Source: Candidatus Zixiibacteriota bacterium
Lineage (GTDB): Bacteria; Blakebacterota; Blakebacteria; Blakebacterales; Blakebacteraceae
Assembly (NCBI GenBank): GCA_030604325.1
Contig: JAUVWC010000079.1
Span: forward strand, 1-6,592
Direction: 5' to 3'
DNA: 6,592 bases
A program made the position numbers and the translations under genes. This document shows positions 1 through 6,592 of the stretch, in pieces. The notes below the pieces were generated by a model. It had not been told where the DNA came from. It saw nothing but the letters and a program-made list of their open reading frames with translations, and did no database searches. Each line of letters begins with the position of its first letter. Positions within the stretch are counted from its first letter, which is position 1.

Positions 1-46
1 AATCAGTCGGGGGGAGAGAAACGAGAGTAGCGGTGGGAAGGATTGG

Positions 47-517
47 CTACCAGCGATAATGAGCAAAGGCCTTATTGGCCTCCGCCATTCGATGGGTGTC
101 ATCCTTCTTCTTGATGGCGGCACCCTCGCCGCGTGAAGCGGCGAGTAGTTCAGCGGCGAGCCGCTGGGCCATCGTATGCTCCGGTCGTTCCTTGGCATGG
201 AGGATCAGCCACCTGATGGCCAGGGCTGTGGAACGGTTGCGACTGACCTCCACCGGCACCTGGTAGGTGGCTCCCCCCACCCGCCTGGATTTCACCTCTA
301 CCTGGGGTTTTACATTGTTGACCGCCTTTTCGAAGGTAGCCACCCCTTCACCCCCAGTGACGTTTTCGATGCGCTCGATCGATTCGTAAAAGATCCGCTC
401 GGCGAGCGATCTCTTCCCTCTGCGCATCAGGCTATTGATGAAACGCACCACCAGAACCGATCCATGGACCGGGTCGGGTGACAGTTCCCGTTTTTCTGCT
501 CGCTTGCGACGAGGCAT
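47..517 (-). CDS. rpsG: 30S ribosomal protein S7
   Basis: S7 is a primary binder of the 3' major domain of 16S rRNA and starts assembly of the 30S head; in E. coli it also represses the str operon mRNA. The 156-residue protein is the family's usual length. It begins MPRRKRAEKRELSPDPVHGS, carries the S7 signature region around VVRFINSLMRRGKRSLAERI (residues 23-42), the beta-hairpin segment RRVGGATYQVPVEV, and the helical end MAEANKAFAHYRW. The ATG start (515-517) is supported by GAGGGG at 523-528, which overlaps the rpsL stop. The stop is TAG (47-49) exactly where most bacterial S7 proteins end, so here UAG behaves as a normal terminator. The frame after it stays open for 15 codons to the window edge, but those codons show no S7-like or EF-G-like sequence. 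fusA is the expected next gene but is not seen. Confidence 0.97.
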   Translation of the reverse strand: MPRRKRAEKRELSPDPVHGSVLVVRFINSLMRRGKRSLAERIFYESIERIENVTGGEGVATFEKAVNNVKPQVEVKSRRVGGATYQVPVEVSRNRSTALAIRWLILHAKERPEHTMAQRLAAELLAASRGEGAAIKKKDDTHRMAEANKAFAHYRW

Positions 518-522
518 GTGGT

Positions 523-528
523 CCCCTC
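523..528 (-). promoter_or_regulatory. Ribosome binding site of rpsG, overlapping the rpsL stop codon
   Basis: The minus strand reads TGAGGGGACCACATG: the rpsL stop TGA runs into GAGGGG, five bases before the rpsG ATG. This layout favours a ribosome finishing rpsL starting rpsG. Confidence 0.65.
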
Positions 529-898
529 ACTTGGGCCGCTTGGTGCCGTACTTGGAACGACTCTTCGTCCGGTCCTCCACACCGCTCGCATCCAGAGTTC
601 CGCGGATGATATGGTAGCGGACCCCAGGGAGGTCTTTAACGCGTCCCCCCCGGATCAGGACAATGGAGTGCTCCTGTAAGTTGTGCCCCTCACCCGGAAT
701 GTAGGCTGTCACCTCCATCCTGTTGGTCAGACGCACACGTGCCACCTTACGGAGGGCCGAGTTCGGCTTTTTGGGCGTAGTCGTATACACGCGCGTGCAG
801 ACGCCCCTCTTCTGCGGAGAGCCCTGCAGCGCGGGCGCCGTGCCCTTCTTTCTCACCTTCTTCCGACCCTTCCGGACCAACTGGCTAACAGTGGGCAA
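527..898 (-). CDS. rpsL: 30S ribosomal protein S12
   Basis: S12 sits at the interface side of the 30S subunit near the decoding centre and helps control accuracy of tRNA selection. The 123-residue product has the normal length and reads [15 protein letters not shown] at the start, with [38 protein letters not shown] and [19 protein letters not shown], and the usual tail [10 protein letters not shown]. Lysines K43 and K88, where changes give streptomycin resistance in other bacteria, are unchanged, so no such resistance is predicted from this gene. D89 is the residue that RimO methylthiolates in some species. The start is TTG (896-898): it gives the conserved N-terminus and has GTGGAG at 907-912, eight bases upstream. 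The ATG at 918-920 is out of frame. It ends in TGA (527-529), 9 bases before rpsG, so the two are co-transcribed and probably translationally linked. Confidence 0.97.
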   Translation of the reverse strand: MPTVSQLVRKGRKKVRKKGTAPALQGSPQKRGVCTRVYTTTPKKPNSALRKVARVRLTNRMEVTAYIPGEGHNLQEHSIVLIRGGRVKDLPGVRYHIIRGTLDASGVEDRTKSRSKYGTKRPK

Positions 899-906
899 GT
901 TTAATA

Positions 907-912
907 CTCCAC
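907..912 (-). promoter_or_regulatory. Ribosome binding site of rpsL
   Basis: GTGGAG on the minus strand sits eight bases before the TTG codon at 896-898. It supports the uncommon TTG as the true start, since no ATG or GTG in frame has a comparable site. Confidence 0.7.
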
Positions 913-920
913 ACTAACAT

Positions 921-945
921 TGCCCCGTTATCGGGACAGCTTTTT
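921..945. other. Small hairpin with T-run in the rpsL leader (terminator-like on the plus strand)
   Basis: The plus strand reads TGCCCCG TTAT CGGGACA GC TTTTT: a 7-bp stem (one G-T pair) with a four-base loop, followed by five T. Read on the plus strand this looks like a short Rho-independent terminator, yet no plus-strand gene precedes it. Read on the minus strand, as rpsL is, the hairpin follows a run of A and has no T-run after it, so it is a leader stem-loop just upstream of the rpsL ribosome binding site. Its role is unknown. Confidence 0.4.
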
Positions 946-980
946 AAGGTAGATTATGCAACCTCTATGTCAACGCCCAA
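946..980 (-). promoter_or_regulatory. Possible promoter for rpsL-rpsG in the rpoC-rpsL gap
   Basis: The minus strand holds a perfect TTGACA (968-973) and a CATAAT (953-958), but they are only 9 bases apart, too close to be one sigma-70-type pair. Two workable pairings are TTGACA with TACCTT (946-951), 16 bases apart, or TTGGGC (975-980) with CATAAT, 16 bases apart. Each has one weak half. The gap is also AT-rich compared with the genes. A separate start for the ribosomal protein genes is plausible, but read-through from rpoBC is equally possible because no clear rpoC terminator is visible. Confidence 0.35.
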
Positions 981-1011
981 AGCGCTTATATTTACTTAAT
1001 CCAAGCCTCTC

Positions 1012-1551
<540 letters not shown>

Positions 1552-1554
1552 CTA
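1552..1554 (-). other. In-frame amber codon (TAG) interrupting rpoC
   Basis: The plus strand reads CTA, so the minus strand reads GTG GGG TAG GTG CAG. The TAG occupies codon 1194 of an otherwise continuous 1373-codon beta' frame. The aligned residue is alanine in E. coli and variable in other bacteria. One base change from AAG, GAG, CAG, TTG, TCG or TGG would create it. Because both sides share one frame, a single base insertion or deletion cannot explain it; a substitution or a genuine stop can. Confidence 0.95.
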
Positions 1555-4500
1555 CCCCACACCGAGAATACCCAGGATATCGTGCGGGTTGACGCTTCCC
1601 TCCGAGAGCCGCTCTCCCGCCGTGACGTAGTCACCCTCGTGCACAAGGATGTGCTTACCGTACGGAATGCGGTAGGTACGTGTTTCGTCATCCCCTCCCA
1701 CATGGATTTCCCTCGCGCCGCGGATCGTACCGCCGAATTTGACAACTCCGTCTATCTCAGTGACGACCGCGGGTTCCTTGGGCCGGCGCGCCTCGAAGAG
1801 TTCGGCTACGCGGGGTAGACCGCCGGTAATGTCACGTGTCTTGGAGATCTCCCGGGGAATTTTGACCAGTACGTCTCCCGCTGACACATCCTGGCCATCT
1901 TTGACCTGCAGCAGCGAACCGGTGGGCAGGATGTAGGAGTCGAGCTTCTTCCCCTTCGAATCCAGGACGTTGATGTGGGGAGTCAGGCTCTTGTCGCGGT
2001 GCTCGATAATGACCCGCTCTTTCGAACCGGTCTGCTCATCGAGCTTCTCTCGTATTGTGAGCTCATCCGTAAGGTCCTTAAACTCCGCTAGGCCGTCATG
2101 GTCGGTTAGGATAACCGTGGAGTAGGGATCCCATTCGTAGATCCTCTGACCCTTCTCCACAGACTGCCCATCCTCCACCAGGACTGCAGCACCGTACGGT
2201 ACGTTGTACTTCGTAAGCACATGATCCCGCTCATCCTTGATCAGGATCTTCCCCGTGCGGTTCAGCGCCACCGTGCGGAATGCGTCTTTTGTTTTCTGTT
2301 CTGCCAGGTCCAGGCCCTTGAACTCCAGGAGCCCGGCCTGTTTGGCCACGATCTCCGATTGTTCCGTGATCCGGCTGGCGGTACCGCCGATATGGAAAGT
2401 GCGCAGCGTGAGCTGGGTGCCGGGCTCACCGATGCTCTGGGCGGCCATCACTCCGACAGCCTCACCGATATTAACAATGCTCCCGGTGGCCAGGTTGCGT
2501 CCAAAGCACTTCTGGCAGACACCGCGGCAGGCTTCACAGCTCAGTACAGACCGGATCAAGATGCTCTCGATGCCTGTGTCCTCGATACGTTCGGCTACCG
2601 ACTCGGTGATCTCCTCTCCGGCATTCAGGATCAGCTCACCAGTCTCCGGATCAGATATGTCCTCCAGAGCAACCCGGCCGAGGATACGATCCTGCATCGG
2701 CTCGATGATCTCCTCTCCCTCCTTCAGGTCACCGGTCTGGATACCTTTGATCGTGCCGCAGTCTTCCTCGGAGACGATTACGTCCTGAGCCACATCAACC
2801 AGACGCCGCGTCAGGTAACCCGCATCCGCCGTCTTCAGGGCGGTGTCGGCGAGACCTTTCCGGGCACCGTGTGTGGAGATGAAGTACTCAAGAACGCTCA
2901 GCCCCTCGCGGAAGTTGGCCACAATCGGGTTCTCGATGATTTCACCCACCTGCCCCGTAATCTTCTTCTGCGGCTTCGCCATCAGACCGCGCATACCTGC
3001 CAGCTGACGAATCTGCTCCTTTGATCCACGGGCGCCCGAGTCAGCCATCATGTAAACCGGATTGAAACCGTTGCGCTCCTCGGCCATCTGCCGGAACATC
3101 ACCTCTGAGACATCGGAAGTAGTGTGGGTCCAAATGTCGATGATCATGTTGTAGCGTTCGGAATCGGTGATGATCCCGCGGCTGTACATCTTCTGTACGC
3201 GCTCTACTTCCTTCTGGGCCGCCTCGACCATTCTCTTTTTCTCAGTCGGCACCGTGATGTCTTCGATACCTACTGTAGTACCCGACATCGTGGCGTAGCC
3301 GAAGCCGAGATCCTTCAAGCGGTCGAGGAACTCCACGGTTCCCCGGTTGCCCACCAGGTCGTGCACCCTATTCACCAGCGTCTCGATATGCTTCTTCCCC
3401 AATGTCTCGTTTACAAAGGGGATCCCCTCCGGGACGATCTCGTTGAATAGAATGCGGCCGACCGTCGTTTCGATCACCTGGCCGTCGGTGCGCAGCTTCA
3501 CCACCCCGTGCAGATCCACCAGCCCGAAGTGATCGGCCAGAATGGCTTCCTCAACGCTGGCGAAGGGGGTCTTCTTGCCGCGGGCCTCGGGATTCAATTT
3601 GGTCATGTAGTAGATCCCCAGCACCATATCCTGGGTGGGGATGTCTATCGGCCGGCCGTGCGCCGGTGAAAGAACGTTGTGGGTGGAAAGTACCAGCATC
3701 CGCGCCTCGAGGATCGCTTCGAAAGACAGCGGCACGTGCGCCGCCATCTGGTCGCCGTCGAAGTCGGCATTGAAGGCCACGCACACCAGGGGATGCAGGC
3801 GAATCGCTTTGCCTTCGACCAGCACCGGTTGGAAGGCCTGAATCCCCAGCCGGTGCAACGTCGGTGCCCGGTTCAACAGGATGGGATGGTCTTTGATAAT
3901 CTCCTCCAGTATGTCCCACACCTCGGGCCGCTCACGTTCCACCAGTTTCTTGGCACCCTTTATGGTCTGCACCAGCCCTCGTTCCTCCAGCTTGCGGATG
4001 ATGAATGGCTTGTACAGCTCCAGGGCCATCGTCTTGGGAAGCCCGCACTGGTGCATCTTCAACTCGGGTGCCACCACGATGACCGAACGGCCGGAGTAGT
4101 CGACGCGCTTGCCGAGCAGGTTCTGCCGGAAGCGTCCCTGCTTCCCCTTGAGCAGGTCGCTCAGTGATTTCAGCGCCCGGCTGCCCGTGCCGCGTACCGC
4201 CCGGCTGCGGCGCCCGTTGTCCAGCAGGGCGTCGACCGCTTCCTGCAGCATCCGCTTCTCGTTGCGCAGGATGACCTCGGGTGCCTTGATGTCGATAAGC
4301 TTCTTCAGCCGGTTGTTGCGGTTGATCACCCGGCGGTAGAGATCGTTTAGGTCACTGGTAGCGAATCGCCCACCCTCCAGCGGTACGAGTGGACGCAGGT
4401 CGGGCGGGATGACCGGAAGGACCTCGAGGATCATCCAGGCGGGTTTGTTCACCGAATGGCGGAATGCTTCCACCACCTTCAACCGTTTGAGAGCATGCTT

Positions 4501-5133
4501 CTTTCGCTGCTGGCTCGTCTCGATACGGGCCTGTGTGCGCAGTTCTGCGCTCAGTTCATCGATATCTATCGATTCCAGCATCATCTTTACGGCAGGTGCG
4601 CCCATATCGACGGTGAAGGTCTTCTCCTCATCGTACTTCAGGCGGCCGTACTCCTCCTCGGAGAGAAGAGTTCCCTTGGCCAGTTCGGTGTCCCCCGGGT
4701 CGAGCACCAGATACGACTCGTAGTAGAGCACTCGCTCCAGGTCACGAACGGTGAGGTTCAGCAGGTAGCCGATGGTGCTCGGCAGGCTCTTAAAATACCA
4801 GATATGGGAGACGGGGACGGCCAGCTCGATATGCCCCATCCGTTCGCGGCGAACCCGCGACTGGGTGACCTCCACGCCACACCGGTCGCAGATGACACCG
4901 CGATAGCGGATCCGCTTGTACTTACCGCAGTGGCACTCCCAATCTTTGACCGGGCCGAAGATGCGTTCGCAGAAGAGACCTTCTTTCTCCGGCTTGAAGG
5001 AACGGTAGTTGATCGTCTCCGGCTTGTTGACCTCACCATAGGACCAGGAGCGGATCGTTTCGGGGCTGGCGAGCTGGATGGTCAGCGCGTTGAACCGGGG
5101 CGAGTGAATCTTTCCACCTTTGTACATTGTCAC
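1552..5133 (-). CDS. rpoC: RNA polymerase subunit beta', N-terminal 1193 residues, ended by an in-frame TAG
   Basis: This encodes the beta' subunit, the catalytic and clamp-forming half of RNA polymerase. Landmarks in order: zinc site 1 with C67, C69, C82 and C85; the switch/rudder region with [20 protein letters not shown] (341-360); the Mg-binding loop NADFDGDQM (455-463) with D457, D459 and D461; the bridge helix around [20 protein letters not shown] (754-773); zinc site 2 with C792, C866, C873 and C876 at the E. coli spacing; the trigger loop [19 protein letters not shown] (899-917) with H914; an SI3-like insertion at about 921-1095; and the resumed core [19 protein letters not shown] (1101-1119). 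The GTG start at 5133 is chosen over the ATG two codons in, because AGGAGG sits at the right distance only from the GTG. The frame stops at TAG (1552-1554) right after [12 protein letters not shown], in the middle of a conserved stretch. The remaining 179 codons continue in the same frame, so the intended protein is about 1373 residues. A1 to catalytic core is complete; only the stop is abnormal. Confidence 0.96.
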   Translation of the reverse strand: MTMYKGGKIHSPRFNALTIQLASPETIRSWSYGEVNKPETINYRSFKPEKEGLFCERIFGPVKDWECHCGKYKRIRYRGVICDRCGVEVTQSRVRRERMGHIELAVPVSHIWYFKSLPSTIGYLLNLTVRDLERVLYYESYLVLDPGDTELAKGTLLSEEEYGRLKYDEEKTFTVDMGAPAVKMMLESIDIDELSAELRTQARIETSQQRKKHALKRLKVVEAFRHSVNKPAWMILEVLPVIPPDLRPLVPLEGGRFATSDLNDLYRRVINRNNRLKKLIDIKAPEVILRNEKRMLQEAVDALLDNGRRSRAVRGTGSRALKSLSDLLKGKQGRFRQNLLGKRVDYSGRSVIVVAPELKMHQCGLPKTMALELYKPFIIRKLEERGLVQTIKGAKKLVERERPEVWDILEEIIKDHPILLNRAPTLHRLGIQAFQPVLVEGKAIRLHPLVCVAFNADFDGDQMAAHVPLSFEAILEARMLVLSTHNVLSPAHGRPIDIPTQDMVLGIYYMTKLNPEARGKKTPFASVEEAILADHFGLVDLHGVVKLRTDGQVIETTVGRILFNEIVPEGIPFVNETLGKKHIETLVNRVHDLVGNRGTVEFLDRLKDLGFGYATMSGTTVGIEDITVPTEKKRMVEAAQKEVERVQKMYSRGIITDSERYNMIIDIWTHTTSDVSEVMFRQMAEERNGFNPVYMMADSGARGSKEQIRQLAGMRGLMAKPQKKITGQVGEIIENPIVANFREGLSVLEYFISTHGARKGLADTALKTADAGYLTRRLVDVAQDVIVSEEDCGTIKGIQTGDLKEGEEIIEPMQDRILGRVALEDISDPETGELILNAGEEITESVAERIEDTGIESILIRSVLSCEACRGVCQKCFGRNLATGSIVNIGEAVGVMAAQSIGEPGTQLTLRTFHIGGTASRITEQSEIVAKQAGLLEFKGLDLAEQKTKDAFRTVALNRTGKILIKDERDHVLTKYNVPYGAAVLVEDGQSVEKGQRIYEWDPYSTVILTDHDGLAEFKDLTDELTIREKLDEQTGSKERVIIEHRDKSLTPHINVLDSKGKKLDSYILPTGSLLQVKDGQDVSAGDVLVKIPREISKTRDITGGLPRVAELFEARRPKEPAVVTEIDGVVKFGGTIRGAREIHVGGDDETRTYRIPYGKHILVHEGDYVTAGERLSEGSVNPHDILGILGVG

Positions 5134-5134
5134 T

Positions 5135-6592
5135 TTAATTCACCTCCTCGCCTTCCTCGTCGTGGATGACGACATCCAGACCGAGACTATTCAACTCCTT
5201 GACCAGCACATTGAACGATTCAGGAACTCCCGGCTCCGGCGGGTTCTCCCCCTTCACTATCGACTCGTAGATACGGGAGCGGCCCGCCACATCGTCACTT
5301 TTGAAGGTGAGCATCTCCTGCAGCGTGTAGGCTGCACCATATGCCTCCAGTGCCCAGACCTCCATCTCACCGAAGCGCTGCCCGCCGAACTGGGCCTTCC
5401 CACCCAACGGCTGCTGGGTAACCAGGCTGTATGGTCCTATCGAGCGGGCGTGGATCTTGTCGTCCACCAGGTGGGAGAGCTTCATCATGTAGAGGTAGCC
5501 AACAGTAACTTCGTGGTCGATCGGCTCGCCCGTGCAGCCGTCCCAGAGCCGGACCTTCCCCCCCTCGGGAAGTTCCTGCTGCTTCAGCATCCCCTGGATC
5601 TCCTCCAATGTGGCACCGGCAAACACGGGAGTAGCCACATGCATGTCCGCCGCGGCAGTGGCCCAGCCCAGATGGGTTTCCAGAATCTGGCCGATATTCA
5701 TCCGGCTCGGCACACCCAGGGGATTGAGAATCATATCGACTGGAGTGCCATCCTCCATATATGGCATATCCTCTATCAGTACGATCTTGCTGACAACACC
5801 CTTGTTGCCATGGCGGCCGGCCATCTTGTCGCCCACCGATAGCTTACGACGGCGGGCAACATATACCTTAACGAGCTGGTTCACTCCCGGGGGCAGTTCA
5901 TCACCGCGCTGGATCTTGTCGATCTCCAGCGCCTCCCGTTCTGCTAGTTCATCGAGCATATGCTCGCACAGCCGCATGGTCTCCACGACCTTGGCATTCA
6001 CTTGGTCGTCGTCTGTCCACCGGCCGTCGACCGCATAGATTTCCTTGCTATCAAAGGCAAATCCCTTCAGGACCTCTCCCGTCCATTTGCTCTTCTGGAC
6101 CTTGATACGGTTGGTGCCGACAGTGCGGACATCACCGACCTTCCTGTTCTTGAGGAGTGCGGCAACGAACACGTCCCTATCCTTCTTGAGCATGGACCGC
6201 CGCCGCTGGAAACGATCTTCTGCCTGGTCAATCCTCTTGGCGTCTTCCTTGCGGGTTTTGTCGTCCCGCTCCTTGCGGGAAAAAATCTTGGTGTCTATTA
6301 CGATCCCATTCATGTCGGGAGGCGCCTTCAGGCTGGCGTCCTTTACGTCACCGGCCTTCTCACCGAAGATGGCCCGCAGCAGCCGCTCCTCGGGGGAGAG
6401 CTCCGTCTCCCCCTTCGGCGTGACCTTTCCCACCAGCACGTCTCCCGCTTCCACCATCGCCCCCCTGCGCACGATGCCCAGCTCGTCCAGGTTGCGGATG
6501 GCACCTTCACTCACGTTGGGGATTTCGTCGGTGATCTCCTCCGGTCCCCGGCGGGTGTCGCGGACCTGGATCTCGAACTCTTCGATATGGAT
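5135..6592 (-). CDS. rpoB: RNA polymerase subunit beta, C-terminal part (cut by window edge)
   Basis: This is the 3' part of rpoB, encoding the beta subunit of the cytoplasmic DNA-dependent RNA polymerase, which forms one side of the active-site cleft. 485 residues are visible, and the frame stays open to the right edge, where it reads [20 protein letters not shown]. The first methionine-type codon inside (GTG at 6514) is an internal valine, not a start. Family landmarks in order are [45 protein letters not shown], then [16 protein letters not shown] at about residues 250-265 of the visible part. That last motif holds the two active-site lysines equivalent to E. coli K1065 and K1073. Near the end come [20 protein letters not shown] and [20 protein letters not shown], the C-terminal anchor that packs against beta'. 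It ends with TAA at 5135-5137, one base before rpoC. The rifampicin-binding region lies outside the window. Identity is certain; nothing is broken in the visible part. Confidence 0.98.
   Translation of the reverse strand: MHIEEFEIQVRDTRRGPEEITDEIPNVSEGAIRNLDELGIVRRGAMVEAGDVLVGKVTPKGETELSPEERLLRAIFGEKAGDVKDASLKAPPDMNGIVIDTKIFSRKERDDKTRKEDAKRIDQAEDRFQRRRSMLKKDRDVFVAALLKNRKVGDVRTVGTNRIKVQKSKWTGEVLKGFAFDSKEIYAVDGRWTDDDQVNAKVVETMRLCEHMLDELAEREALEIDKIQRGDELPPGVNQLVKVYVARRRKLSVGDKMAGRHGNKGVVSKIVLIEDMPYMEDGTPVDMILNPLGVPSRMNIGQILETHLGWATAAADMHVATPVFAGATLEEIQGMLKQQELPEGGKVRLWDGCTGEPIDHEVTVGYLYMMKLSHLVDDKIHARSIGPYSLVTQQPLGGKAQFGGQRFGEMEVWALEAYGAAYTLQEMLTFKSDDVAGRSRIYESIVKGENPPEPGVPESFNVLVKELNSLGLDVVIHDEEGEEVN
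5143..5148 (-). promoter_or_regulatory. Ribosome binding site of rpoC, inside the end of rpoB
   Basis: The minus strand reads AGGAGGTGAATTAAAGTG. AGGAGG lies 9 bases before the GTG start (5133) and 15 before the next ATG (5127), which decides for the GTG. The same bases encode the last Glu-Glu-Val of RpoB, so the two reading frames are tightly coupled. Confidence 0.85.

Noticed and set aside
1..46. Start of fusA or a terminator after rpsG
   Set aside because: No start codon with a ribosome binding site and no hairpin with T-run is visible in these 46 bases.
1552..1554. Cyanobacterial-style rpoC1/rpoC2 split
   Set aside because: That natural split lies far upstream, between the N-terminal catalytic part and the rest, and not 179 residues from the C-terminus.
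2221..3024. 267-codon open frame on the plus strand inside rpoC
   Set aside because: Fully antisense to the conserved trigger loop and zinc site 2 region; no family resemblance and no ribosome binding site context.
4456..5842. Two long plus-strand open frames (4456-5169 and 5120-5842)
   Set aside because: Both lie antisense to rpoC and rpoB and show no recognisable protein; such shadows are expected opposite GC-rich genes.
6512..6514. GTG at 6514 as the start of a separate gene
   Set aside because: The frame continues to the window edge with typical RpoB sequence ([14 protein letters not shown]), so this is an internal valine codon.

Overview
All recognisable genes lie on the minus strand and form one bacterial transcription/translation cluster. 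Read in the direction of transcription (from high to low coordinates) the order is rpoB (3' part only) - rpoC - rpsL - rpsG, the classic rpoBC-str arrangement. fusA would normally come next but is not in the window. The organism is a bacterium of moderate-to-high GC. Its beta' subunit has an SI3-like insertion inside the trigger loop, as in many Gram-negative lineages. I cannot place it in a phylum from sequence alone; some wording of RpoC and RpoB suggests a deep Gram-negative (FCB-like) lineage, but this is weak inference.

Layout: 5135-6592 encodes the last 485 residues of RpoB and is open at the right edge. One base later, rpoC starts at a GTG (5133) behind a perfect AGGAGG ribosome binding site that lies inside the last rpoB codons. 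rpoC would run to 1012, but an in-frame TAG at 1552-1554 cuts it into a 1193-residue N-terminal part and a 179-residue C-terminal part. These stay in the same frame with nothing missing between them. The 113-base gap at 899-1011 holds promoter-like hexamers, a small hairpin and the rpsL ribosome binding site. rpsL (TTG start) and rpsG (ATG start) follow, 9 bases apart. The last 46 bases (1-46) show no gene start or terminator.

The genes work together in the standard way: beta and beta' form the catalytic core of RNA polymerase, and S12 and S7 are 30S subunit proteins that bind 16S rRNA. The one real surprise is the amber codon in rpoC, an essential single-copy gene. The protein on both sides is intact and conserved, so the choices are a base-call or assembly error, a real nonsense mutation, UAG readthrough or suppression, or a two-piece beta'. 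rpsG ends at its normal last residue with a TAG, which argues against UAG being fully reassigned in this genome. I found no plus-strand genes, RNA genes, mobile elements or CRISPR.
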